From positions 1 through 64,000 of the forward strand of contig JBEPVZ010000002.1 of NCBI GenBank assembly GCA_041690695.1: a stretch of DNA of 64,000 nt, written 5' to 3'. Each line of letters starts with the position of its first letter. Positions within the stretch are counted from its first letter, which is position 1. This DNA comes from JBEPVZ01 sp041690695. GTDB lineage: Bacteria; Patescibacteriota; Microgenomatia; Daviesbacterales; UBA10151. The translations under genes and the position numbers were made by a program. Below the pieces are notes generated by a model. It did not search any database, was not told the origin of the DNA, and saw nothing but the letters and a program-made list of their open reading frames with translations. This document shows positions 17,223-25,263 of the stretch, piece after piece.

Positions 17223-18315
17223 AATTTTAATCTTATTTTTAAGTTGGAGATTAAGTTTATTTATAGCGGCTTTTATCGGTGGAATTGCTTGGGCATTTCA
17301 AGGCAGCTTTCCTTATTTTCAACAAGAACTTATTATAACCGGTTTACCAAATTGGTTGTGGGGATTTGGTAACTTTGATGGAGTTCATTATTTACGAATT
17401 GCCGAATATAGCTATAGTCTAAATTTTACTCAAGTTTTTTTCCCTGTATTTCCAATCCTGATTAAAAGCTTTAGTTTTATAAGTACCTTTTGGTCAGGGT
17501 TAATAATTTCAAATCTAGCATTTTTGGGAGCACTTGGCATCTTATTTAGACTTTGGAAATTAGATTTTAGTGAAAAAGTTAGCCTTAAAAGCTTACTTTT
17601 TTTGATGGCTTTCCCAACTGCCTTTTATTTTGGAGCAATTTATACCGAATCAATTTTTTTACTTTGGGTTGTAGCCTGTATATATTCTTTAAGAACAAAT
17701 CACCTTATTTGGGCGGGTTTGTTCGGAGCTTTAGCATCTGGCACAAGAGTTCTTGGGGTATTACTTTTTGTGGTGATCTTAATTGAAGCTTGGCCGAAGA
17801 TCCAAAAACTTAATTTAAAAGCTATCTTAGCTCTACTTTTGGCTCCCTTAGGATTAATTATTTATATGGCTTATTTAGGACTCCAATTTAAAAACCCACT
17901 TTACTTTTTAACAGCTCAAGTTGCTTTTGGGGCTGATCGAAATGCTACTAAATTTGTATTATTGCCGCAAGTTTTATTTAGGTACCTTAAAATTTTATTC
18001 TTTTCGGGAAATACCTTAGAAACTTTCTTAAGAGCTTTATTTGAACTTATTAGTACGCTGGTCGCTTTTGTCCCACTGATTTTGTTATTTCGTAAGGTTA
18101 GATTAAGTTACCTGTTATTTAGTTTTGGTTGTCTAATTATCCCAACTTTTACCGGTACTTTATCGTCAATGCCGAGGTATATTTTGATGGGTTTTTTAAT
18201 AATCCCGTATTTAGTTACTGGGTTAGGACGATATTATAAAGTAGCGATTACATTAATGTGGATATTTCAACTCATTTTGGTTAGTCTTTTTGTGAGAGGT
18301 TATTTTATTGCATGA
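17197..18315 (+). CDS. PIG-V/Gpi18-like mannosyltransferase (GT-C)
   Basis: A 372-residue polytopic protein matching the PIG-V family. The first loop WGFGNFDGVHYLRIAEYSY (Asp61) is followed by QVFFPVFPILIKSF, the usual family signature. Mid-protein FPTAFYFGAIYTESIFLLWVVA and SGTRVLGVLL are also typical. Eukaryotic PIG-V adds mannose from dolichol phosphate to GPI precursors; bacterial relatives act on surface glycans, so a mannose-type donor is plausible but unproven. It overlaps the GT4 gene upstream by 26 bases and the flippase gene downstream by 4, placing it between chain synthesis and export. Confidence 0.85.
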   Translation: MKKQLNQNKILILFLSWRLSLFIAAFIGGIAWAFQGSFPYFQQELIITGLPNWLWGFGNFDGVHYLRIAEYSYSLNFTQVFFPVFPILIKSFSFISTFWSGLIISNLAFLGALGILFRLWKLDFSEKVSLKSLLFLMAFPTAFYFGAIYTESIFLLWVVACIYSLRTNHLIWAGLFGALASGTRVLGVLLFVVILIEAWPKIQKLNLKAILALLLAPLGLIIYMAYLGLQFKNPLYFLTAQVAFGADRNATKFVLLPQVLFRYLKILFFSGNTLETFLRALFELISTLVAFVPLILLFRKVRLSYLLFSFGCLIIPTFTGTLSSMPRYILMGFLIIPYLVTGLGRYYKVAITLMWIFQLILVSLFVRGYFIA

Positions 18316-19550
18316 AAAAATTAAAAACTGCTTTCGCTAATCCACTTTTTTCGGGAAGTTTGTTAATGATTATCGGTAGTTTAGGGGCCAGTTTTTTTAG
18401 TTATCTTTACCACCTGATTATGGGCAAAATGCTTGGGCCTGAAAGTTATGGAATTATCGCTGCAATTTTAACATTGGCTGGATTAATTGGTCTTTTGCCA
18501 GCCTCGCTTGGGTTAGTTGTGACTAAGTTTATTTCTAGTTCTCAAACTGATCAAGATAAAAAAAACTTTATTACTTACTTTTATCGCCGGGTTGTCATTA
18601 TTGGAATAATATTTGTAATTCTTCTGGTATTTTTGGCTCCCATAATTGGGACTTTTTTACACATTAATCAAACGGCATATCTTGTGATTAGTTTTTTGAT
18701 GTTTTTATTTTTTATTCCAACAATGTTTTTAAGAGCCGCCCTGCAGGGTCTACTTAAATTTAAAGAATACGTAATTAGTTTTACGCTCGAGAATTTTGCT
18801 AAAGTTTCAATCGCTACTCTTTTAGTTTTACTCGGTTTTAAGATTACCGGGGCGGTTTCGAGCCTAGTCTTAGGATGTTTTGTTGGTTTTATATTTGCAT
18901 ATATTTACTTAAAAAGATTTATTAAGAAGCATGAACGGACAACTACTTTTAATTTAAAACCCGTTGCTATTTATGCAATGCCGGTTTTAATTCAGTCGCT
19001 GGCGACAACTTCAATGTATTCGACGGATCTCTTGTTAGTTAAACATTTTTTCTCATCGTTTGACGCAGGAATTTATGCGGCATTATCATTTTTAGGTCGG
19101 ATTATCTTTTTTGGAGCAAGTCCGATTGCGGCAGCAATGTTCCCGATTGTCGCCAAGCGACATACCGAAGGTCAATCTTATAAAAAACTTCTTTTTTATA
19201 GTATGACCGCGACTTTGATTTTGTCATTTGGGATTTTATTAATCTATGGGTTGTTTCCAAAACTGGCGCTTGGTTTACTATATAGTTCAGCTTACTTAAC
19301 CGGCGCAGGCTCTTTATTTATATTCGGAATTTTTATTACGATATTTACGCTCTCATACCTGCTCTTAAATTTCTATTTAGCGATCGGAAGGATTAAGGTT
19401 GTAATAATTCCAGTTGTTACGGCTGTCGTTCAAATTGTTGGAATTATTCTTTTTCATAATACTTTAGAAATGGTTATTGAAGTATCTTTATTTTCAAGTT
19501 TAATGTTATTTATCTCATTAGTTATTTATTACATTTTGGCAAAAATCTAA
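18312..19550 (+). CDS. Wzx-type oligosaccharide flippase (MOP superfamily)
   Basis: A 412-residue protein with about twelve hydrophobic segments. The N-terminal NPLFSGSLLMIIGSLGASFFSYLYHLIMGKMLGPESYGIIAAIL is the standard start of polysaccharide_synt/Wzx proteins. SMYSTDLLLVKHFFSSFDAGIYAALSFLGRIIFF is the second-half signature. It should move lipid-linked oligosaccharides to the outer face of the membrane. It is the last gene of the 10466-19550 run. A second flippase at 46566 suggests two export routes or two different glycans. Confidence 0.9.
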   Translation: MKKLKTAFANPLFSGSLLMIIGSLGASFFSYLYHLIMGKMLGPESYGIIAAILTLAGLIGLLPASLGLVVTKFISSSQTDQDKKNFITYFYRRVVIIGIIFVILLVFLAPIIGTFLHINQTAYLVISFLMFLFFIPTMFLRAALQGLLKFKEYVISFTLENFAKVSIATLLVLLGFKITGAVSSLVLGCFVGFIFAYIYLKRFIKKHERTTTFNLKPVAIYAMPVLIQSLATTSMYSTDLLLVKHFFSSFDAGIYAALSFLGRIIFFGASPIAAAMFPIVAKRHTEGQSYKKLLFYSMTATLILSFGILLIYGLFPKLALGLLYSSAYLTGAGSLFIFGIFITIFTLSYLLLNFYLAIGRIKVVIIPVVTAVVQIVGIILFHNTLEMVIEVSLFSSLMLFISLVIYYILAKI

Positions 19551-19553
19551 TCT

Positions 19554-19582
19554 TTGACTTGATGATGAGGCGTTTGTATACT
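19554..19582 (+). promoter_or_regulatory. Promoter of the ALG5-like GT2 gene, predicted leaderless
   Basis: TTGACT (19554-19559), an exact 17-base spacer and TATACT (19577-19582). Only eight bases separate the -10 from the ATG at 19591, so the expected transcription start is at or one base before the start codon. Confidence 0.65.
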
Positions 19583-19590
19583 CTTATTTA

Positions 19591-20373
19591 ATGTCACAAC
19601 CGCTTTTATCAGTAATTATTCCAGCCTTTAAGCAAGCGAAGACAATTAAGGAAGATATACTTGCTATTTCAGCGGCGTTAGATCAACTCGGTCTTTCCTA
19701 TCAAATGATTATTGTCGATGATGGTTCGCCAGATAAGACTTTTCAAAAAGCTCGTCAAGTTAAAAACTCTCATATTCAAGTCGTTGGTTATCCAGTTAAC
19801 AAAGGTAAAGGTTATGCCGTCCGGTATGGAATGTCACGAGCAAAAGGGGATTTAATTGCTTTTATGGATGCTGGAATGGACTTAAATCCAGCCGGAATAT
19901 CAATGTTACTTGAACACTTCCGATGGTATGATGCGGATATTGTGGTTGGTTCTAAGCGTCATTTAGCTTCACAAGTTAATTACCCTCCTCTTAGGCGAGT
20001 TTACAGCTTTTTTTACCAACTCATGGTTCGCTACTTATTTGGATTAAAGATTAAAGATACTCAAGTTGGCTTAAAGTTATTTAAAAGGAAAGTCCTCGAA
20101 GATGTTTTACCAAGACTTTTAGTTAAAAAGTATGCTTTCGATATTGAGATATTATCCGTTGCTAATAAGTTAGGTTATACAAAAATATATGAAGCTCCTG
20201 TTCAACTTCGACATCAATTTTCCTCGTCAGTTAACATTAACGAGGTTTTAAAAATGTTTAAAGATACCTTAGCGGTCTTTTATAGACTAAGAGTTCGTCA
20301 CTATTATGACGATGGTAATAAAAGAAGATGGAAGCTCGATCCGGATTTAAACTTTAGAGTGAACTTAGGATGA
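19591..20373 (+). CDS. GT2, dolichyl-phosphate glucosyltransferase (ALG5)-like
   Basis: A 260-residue GT2 enzyme. The LSVIIPAFKQAKTIKEDI start, IIVDDGSPDKT, NKGKGYAVRYGM and the late DTQVGLKLFKRKVLEDV with AFDIEILSVANKLG are typical of the ALG5/DPM-like group. These enzymes make polyprenyl-phosphate-linked hexose from a nucleotide sugar. The metal site reads MDAGMD (D93, D97) rather than DAD, a variant worth noting. There is no C-terminal membrane segment. The product would serve as donor for the GT-C enzymes of this locus. It heads a new transcription unit and overlaps the next gene by 4 bases. Confidence 0.85.
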   Translation: MSQPLLSVIIPAFKQAKTIKEDILAISAALDQLGLSYQMIIVDDGSPDKTFQKARQVKNSHIQVVGYPVNKGKGYAVRYGMSRAKGDLIAFMDAGMDLNPAGISMLLEHFRWYDADIVVGSKRHLASQVNYPPLRRVYSFFYQLMVRYLFGLKIKDTQVGLKLFKRKVLEDVLPRLLVKKYAFDIEILSVANKLGYTKIYEAPVQLRHQFSSSVNINEVLKMFKDTLAVFYRLRVRHYYDDGNKRRWKLDPDLNFRVNLG

Positions 20374-22397
20374 AGCCTGTCCCAATTTTAGTTGCTCTGG
20401 GACTTTTTTTTATTCTTTGCCTGATGCCGAGCCGAGTTTTGGCTGATCAATCAAATTCCTTTGTAACAATTGTTAATCCTGTTCGGATATCGACTTACAA
20501 TAAAGATCCTCAAGCTAGCTTACTAGCTGAGTACTCAGAAGTTCAAAAGCGGTCACTTCCGGCAACTTGGTTATTAACAGATGATGTTTTAAATAACTCT
20601 AGCATGGTCACAACCTTAAAAAGTTTTGATCCGAAGCAGGAGTTCGGAATATTTTTAGAGATATCACCAGCTTTAGCTAAAGAAGCTCAAGTCGATTATC
20701 CTAAATCTGTTCAGTGGTACTTTGCGAATGCTGTTTTTTTAAGTGGTTATAGTCAAGGTGATCGAAAAAAGTTAATTGATACGGTTTTTAGTGATTTTAA
20801 AAACCAATTTGGATTTTATCCCAAAGTGGTTGGTTCCTGGTGGACAGATAGTTATTCTTTAAATTATTTACATCAAAAATACCAAATCACAACAAATTTA
20901 GGTTTGGCAGATCAATATTCAACTGATGGATATCAAGTTTGGGGGAGTTATTGGTCGACCGCCTTTTATCCAAGTTTATTAAATGTGGGTATTCCTGCTA
21001 ATTCTTTAAGCAATAAGCTTGATGTCGTTAATCTAGAGTGGGCGCCACGTGATCCATTAAATGGTTATGGACCAGGGGAGGCTAGTAAATATAGTACTCA
21101 AGATTATCAAACATTAAATTTGGGTGATGATTATTTCGCCAAATTATTTAATCTTTATGCCGTATCACATAATAATAGTTTTGGTCAGATAACTGTCGGC
21201 TTAGAAGCTGATCTTTCGCCAGAAGTTTTTCAGCAAACTTTTGCTCGCCAACTTAACTTAATCTCAACGCAGTCGCAAGTCCAGGTGGTTTTAGCTAGCC
21301 AATTTGCCAGTTGGTATATTCAGCATTTCCCGAACCTGTCACCGCCTCAGATAATTGTTAGTCAAGATTTATTAGGAGGTAATAAACAAGCTATTTGGTA
21401 TCAAAGTCCAAACTTTAGAGCAGGTTTAACTTATGATCCTTTGACCAATCAAACTAAAATTATCGATCTAAGAACTTATCAACCTGAGATTGAGGATCCA
21501 TATTATTTAACCCCAAATTCGGAGATGAAGTTACATGTAAATACGCCATCTTTAATTGACTCAGTTAACGTTCCGAATGATGGTTGGTTAATTTCGACAA
21601 GCCTTTTAAATTCAATTAATCAAAACGAGTCTGGGCTTAAAATTACTTATCAAAACGGTCAGACAATTAATATGAGTGATCAAGGTATAAATTTAACTGG
21701 CCAATTATCTCAGCCAGTACCTAAAACCATTACTTCCGGAAAAGTTATCAAAATAGATAGTGACGGAAAATCATTGTTAATGACACCAGTTTCAATGTGG
21801 CTGGCTCCACCAGCTGGTAGGGTCATAAATACTTTTTTGCCAGAATTACCACTCCTTTTGCGTCAACGACGCGGCGTTATTGAGATTGCTCTGATTGGTG
21901 GACTATTAGTAGTCGGCCAACTTCTAATTTTTGGAAAAATAAAAAGAAAAAGGCGACCTTTTATACTTATATCGAGTTTAACGATTTTATCTCTACCGTT
22001 AATCTGGATATTAATTCATAACCGACAATTCATGGTTACACAGGGTGAAGTAGATGGTTTATTTAGACTTTCTCAAATGCCTGTCGGTAAAGTTGTAGTT
22101 TATGATCATGAGTGTTTAAATTGTCAGTGGCAAACTATATCTAAACCAGCTATTTATGCTAATAAGCGTGGCTATGTGGCTGATTTAAGCCATGATCCAA
22201 TTATTTATAATAAAATTATATTTGAAACTAAATCACGTGCTGAAGGTCGAAAAGCCTTGGTCGATTTAAAGGCAAAGTATATTTATTTAGCTAAATATGG
22301 AAACTATATTGAAACACTACCATTTTCGCCAGGGGACTATAATATAGAGATGATTTTTGAAAATGCCAATTGTCAAATTTGGCAAGTAAAGTCTTAA
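20370..22397 (+). CDS. Secreted/membrane protein with deacetylase-like domain, no catalytic motif
   Basis: A 675-residue protein with a signal peptide (residues 1-25, ending SRVLA). Residues about 30-310 look like a divergent polysaccharide-deacetylase or related barrel: RSLPATWLLTDDVLNNSSMV and FGIFLEISPALAKEAQVDYP resemble the TFF.VG and E.GxH strands, and GFYPKVVGSWWTDSYSLNYL follows. The first motif (TFDDG) and the HxxxH metal site are absent, so it is not a normal NodB enzyme. Two membrane segments (about 493-512 and 517-535) precede a C-terminal domain ending YNIEMIFENANCQIWQV, which resembles the tails of GT-C proteins. Neighbours are an ALG5-like GT2 and a GT4. Function unknown; glycan binding is my guess. 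Confidence 0.6.
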   Translation: MKPVPILVALGLFFILCLMPSRVLADQSNSFVTIVNPVRISTYNKDPQASLLAEYSEVQKRSLPATWLLTDDVLNNSSMVTTLKSFDPKQEFGIFLEISPALAKEAQVDYPKSVQWYFANAVFLSGYSQGDRKKLIDTVFSDFKNQFGFYPKVVGSWWTDSYSLNYLHQKYQITTNLGLADQYSTDGYQVWGSYWSTAFYPSLLNVGIPANSLSNKLDVVNLEWAPRDPLNGYGPGEASKYSTQDYQTLNLGDDYFAKLFNLYAVSHNNSFGQITVGLEADLSPEVFQQTFARQLNLISTQSQVQVVLASQFASWYIQHFPNLSPPQIIVSQDLLGGNKQAIWYQSPNFRAGLTYDPLTNQTKIIDLRTYQPEIEDPYYLTPNSEMKLHVNTPSLIDSVNVPNDGWLISTSLLNSINQNESGLKITYQNGQTINMSDQGINLTGQLSQPVPKTITSGKVIKIDSDGKSLLMTPVSMWLAPPAGRVINTFLPELPLLLRQRRGVIEIALIGGLLVVGQLLIFGKIKRKRRPFILISSLTILSLPLIWILIHNRQFMVTQGEVDGLFRLSQMPVGKVVVYDHECLNCQWQTISKPAIYANKRGYVADLSHDPIIYNKIIFETKSRAEGRKALVDLKAKYIYLAKYGNYIETLPFSPGDYNIEMIFENANCQIWQVKS

Positions 22398-22406
22398 TAA
22401 AAAATC

Positions 22407-23531
22407 ATGAACATATTAATTTTTTCTTGGCGCGATCTAAAGCATCCTCTTTCTGGAGGAGCTGAGCAAGTTATGCACGAGCATGCTAAAGGCTGGATTG
22501 CGGCTGGACATTCGGTAACTTGGTTTTCATCAACTTATAAAGATGCCCCGCAAAATGAGATTTTAGATGGCATAACAATTTTTCGTAGGGGAGGACAGCT
22601 ATTAGATGTTCAGGTTCGAGGTTTTATCTGGTATTTATTTGGCAAACACTCAAAGTTTGATTTAGTTGTTGACCAATTTCATGGGATATCTTTTTTTACG
22701 CCTCTTTATGTCAGAGTTAAAAAACTAGCAGTTTTACAAGAGGTTGCTCGCGAAATTTGGTTAGCTAATTATCTTCCCAAACCTTTTAATTGGATTATTG
22801 GTACGATCGGTTATCTTGGTGAACCATTTATCTTTTTACTTTATAAGAATGTATCATTTATGGTTGGATCTCAATCAGCTAAAAAAGATTTAACAACTTA
22901 TGGGATTGCGGGCAATCACATAACTATTATTCCGCACGGGGTTATCATTGAGCAGCCTGATCTTAAAATAAAAAAAGAAGCTAAAAAAACTATTATTTTT
23001 TTAGGAGCTTTACAGCAGGATAAAGGTACATCAGATGCTATTAAAGCCTTTTCACTTTTAAAAGATATAAATAATTCTCAACTGTGGATTATTGGACGAG
23101 GTAGTATAGATTATACAAACTACTTAAAAAAACTCTGTAAAGACTTAAAGGTTATGAATAAAGTTAAATTTTGGGGATTTGTCTCTCAACATCAAAAGTT
23201 TGAACTTCTTAGAAGGTCTCATTTATTGGTAAACCCATCTATTCGTGAAGGGTGGGGGTTAGTTAATATTGAAGCAAATAGTATGGGTATTCCAGTTGTC
23301 GCATATAAATCGGCTGGATTAATCGATTCAGTTAAAGATGATGAAAGTGGCGTTTTTGTAGATAAAAATACCCCCGAGGAATTGGCGAACAAGATTAATC
23401 TTCTATTAGACGATAATTCTTTATATAAACGCCTAAGTTTAGGAGCTCTAAACTGGAGTAAGCAGTTTAATTGGCAAAAGTCTAAAGAATTAAGCCTAAA
23501 ATTAATTGAATCACTTACTTCCGAGCAATAA
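22407..23531 (+). CDS. GT4 glycosyltransferase
   Basis: A 374-residue GT-B enzyme. The N-terminal SWRDLKHPLSGGAEQVMHEHAKGW holds the GGAE loop (17-20). The C-terminal half has FLGALQQDKGTSDAIKAF and EX7E in REGWGLVNIEANSMG (E281, E289), followed by GIPVVAYKSAGLIDSV. The central hydrophobic stretch PFNWIIGTIGYLGEPFIFLLY is probably a membrane-contact helix. It sits 9 bases after the 20370 gene. Its last 17 bases overlap the tail of the convergent methyltransferase gene, leaving no room for a terminator. Confidence 0.88.
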   Translation: MNILIFSWRDLKHPLSGGAEQVMHEHAKGWIAAGHSVTWFSSTYKDAPQNEILDGITIFRRGGQLLDVQVRGFIWYLFGKHSKFDLVVDQFHGISFFTPLYVRVKKLAVLQEVAREIWLANYLPKPFNWIIGTIGYLGEPFIFLLYKNVSFMVGSQSAKKDLTTYGIAGNHITIIPHGVIIEQPDLKIKKEAKKTIIFLGALQQDKGTSDAIKAFSLLKDINNSQLWIIGRGSIDYTNYLKKLCKDLKVMNKVKFWGFVSQHQKFELLRRSHLLVNPSIREGWGLVNIEANSMGIPVVAYKSAGLIDSVKDDESGVFVDKNTPEELANKINLLLDDNSLYKRLSLGALNWSKQFNWQKSKELSLKLIESLTSEQ

Positions 23532-24270
23532 TTAAATAATTAACCGTAAATATATTGGGATATTTGGGAAAGAGTTGAGAGATTAGATTGAAAATTATGC
23601 ATAAAATATTTAATGGAATAATTAGACTAATAGCGATTATTCCAAACAGTCCACTAAATAGTTTGGCAGATAAGCTTTTCTTATGAAGTTGTAATTTAAG
23701 GTTTTTAAATAAGCAAACGAGTATCGATAAAAATATAAAATCTGAGAATGTTCCTTGGGATTTAACTTCAACTACTTTTAGATTAGCTTTTTTAATAAAA
23801 TCAACTAAGGCGTAACTCGTAAATCTATTTCTATCATAGGGAATGTCATGAATTGAGTACATGAATGGGGATGACAAAATTAAAATTCCGCCTTTTTTTA
23901 AAATTCTTGAGATCTCATTTAATGATTTCTGAGGGTCATCGACATATTCCATGACTTGTATGAAAAGAGCCGTGTCATATTGGGAATCTTTTATGGGAAG
24001 TTTTTCTACAGGAGCTAAAATATCGGCTTTATTTTTTGATAAATATAACTTAACAGTTTTAGGACTATCGATTCCAGTATAAGATTTAATATGTTCTTTT
24101 AAATATTCTTTATACTCCATTCGACCACAACCAATATCAATCAGATCTCCTCGACTGTACTTTTGGGCGGCGGCAATAATTTCTTTTCGGTAACGATTAT
24201 AAATAAATTGTGGATGAATAATAGTTTCACCGAAGCCTCCGCTAAATTTAATCCAAAAATCTTTTAACAT
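23515..24270 (-). CDS. Class I SAM methyltransferase with C-terminal membrane segments
   Basis: A 251-residue protein. DLIDIGCGRMEYKEYL (about residues 41-56) is the SAM-binding glycine loop. PVEKLPIKDSQYDTALFIQVMEYVDDP and LNEISRILKKGGILILSSPF are the motif II and post-motif regions of the Methyltransf_11 group. The second half carries one or two hydrophobic stretches (around 185-235), suggesting membrane attachment and a lipid-linked sugar acceptor. It lies one base after the deacetylase gene on the same strand, forming a two-gene minus-strand unit. It could O-methylate a sugar or cap a chain. Confidence 0.82.
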   Translation of the reverse strand: MLKDFWIKFSGGFGETIIHPQFIYNRYRKEIIAAAQKYSRGDLIDIGCGRMEYKEYLKEHIKSYTGIDSPKTVKLYLSKNKADILAPVEKLPIKDSQYDTALFIQVMEYVDDPQKSLNEISRILKKGGILILSSPFMYSIHDIPYDRNRFTSYALVDFIKKANLKVVEVKSQGTFSDFIFLSILVCLFKNLKLQLHKKSLSAKLFSGLFGIIAISLIIPLNILCIIFNLISQLFPKYPNIFTVNYLIIARK

Positions 24271-24271
24271 T

Positions 24272-25216
24272 TTAATTTAAAACTTCAACCGCGATCTCGT
24301 TCATAGATTTTATATTTAATAATCCCTTTTTGTTTTGAATCGCCGCATATTTAATAATCTCTTCTAAGCCTTTTAATAGTTGAATTGAATTGTCAGTTAA
24401 ATCTATGGGGTGAAACCATAAATGGAAAACTTGATGTTTCCTGATGGCTTGTTGAATACTAAATTTAGCTTTCATAACGCGCAGATTGATTGGTATGAAC
24501 CTTCTGAATCCTCTGGCAGATAAATAATACATATTTCCAGGGATGTTAACTAGTCCTTCTTCAATATGAGGATTTGAAGTATGTGGAATTAATAACAGGA
24601 GATCAATTAATAATAATAATTTATTAACTAGTTTAAAACGTGAGGCTTGTGTGGTGAAGCTATCAAGTCCGCGGAAGGATTTAAAACCTAATTTATGTAA
24701 TAACTTTAGTTGACCGATGAGATTGCATGGAAAAACAAATGATTTAAGTTTAATATGCTCCTTACTCGCTAGTTTAATGCATTCCTTAATCTCAGATTCA
24801 GCACATTTTTTACTGCAACCTGAATGTCCAATCAGAACATGTGAAAAACTATGACTCCCGATCTCTTGTTTTTTACTTTTTTTAATTAACTGGACAATAT
24901 CTTTACCATACCATTCTGGATTGTCTTTTATTGAGGTTGCAGGGTCATATAGGAACCAATCGACTTTTCTCCAAGGATAGTTTGGTCTAATTATTTCAGG
25001 ATGTTTAATTGAGTTTTTAGATGAGCATTGATCTAAAAAAAGATGACCAACAATTGCCCATGTGGCGGAAATATTATATTTTTCAAACATTAATAAAAGG
25101 CTTTTGATAACAGGTCTTGTCCTCTGAGCTCGAGTTATAAATGGGTGGTAATTAAAGTCGTGTCTACCCCATAACAGTTCAGTATCTAGCGAAATACAAA
25201 ACGTCCCTTTATTCAT
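24272..25216 (-). CDS. NodB-type polysaccharide deacetylase-like protein
   Basis: A 314-residue protein with recognisable NodB motifs: FCISLDTELLWG (Asp11, motif 1), ISATWAIVGHLF (residues 49-60) and EIGSHSFSHV with H122 and H126 forming the metal site. Downstream LKSFVFPCNLIGQL occupies the motif 3 position. Family members remove N- or O-acetyl groups from sugars. There is no signal peptide, so it would act in the cytoplasm on a lipid- or nucleotide-linked sugar. It leads a minus-strand pair with the methyltransferase and is divergent from the GT4 at 25264, with a TATAAT six bases upstream of its ATG. Confidence 0.85.
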   Translation of the reverse strand: MNKGTFCISLDTELLWGRHDFNYHPFITRAQRTRPVIKSLLLMFEKYNISATWAIVGHLFLDQCSSKNSIKHPEIIRPNYPWRKVDWFLYDPATSIKDNPEWYGKDIVQLIKKSKKQEIGSHSFSHVLIGHSGCSKKCAESEIKECIKLASKEHIKLKSFVFPCNLIGQLKLLHKLGFKSFRGLDSFTTQASRFKLVNKLLLLIDLLLLIPHTSNPHIEEGLVNIPGNMYYLSARGFRRFIPINLRVMKAKFSIQQAIRKHQVFHLWFHPIDLTDNSIQLLKGLEEIIKYAAIQNKKGLLNIKSMNEIAVEVLN

Positions 25217-25222
25217 AAATGC

Positions 25223-25250
25223 ATTATATAATAAGCTCGATCATTTGCTA
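25223..25250 (-). promoter_or_regulatory. Putative promoter of the deacetylase gene, predicted leaderless
   Basis: A perfect TATAAT on the minus strand (25228-25223) lies six bases before the ATG at 25216. TAGCAA (25250-25245) sits 16 bases upstream as a weak -35. Confidence 0.5.
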
Positions 25251-25254
25251 TGAT
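25246..25254 (+). promoter_or_regulatory. Extended -10 promoter of the 25264 GT4 gene
   Basis: TGC directly followed by TATGAT (25249-25254) fits an extended -10 element. The ATG at 25264 is nine bases further on, giving a leader of about two bases. It overlaps the -35 region of the divergent deacetylase promoter. Confidence 0.5.
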
Positions 25255-25263
25255 ACATACTTA

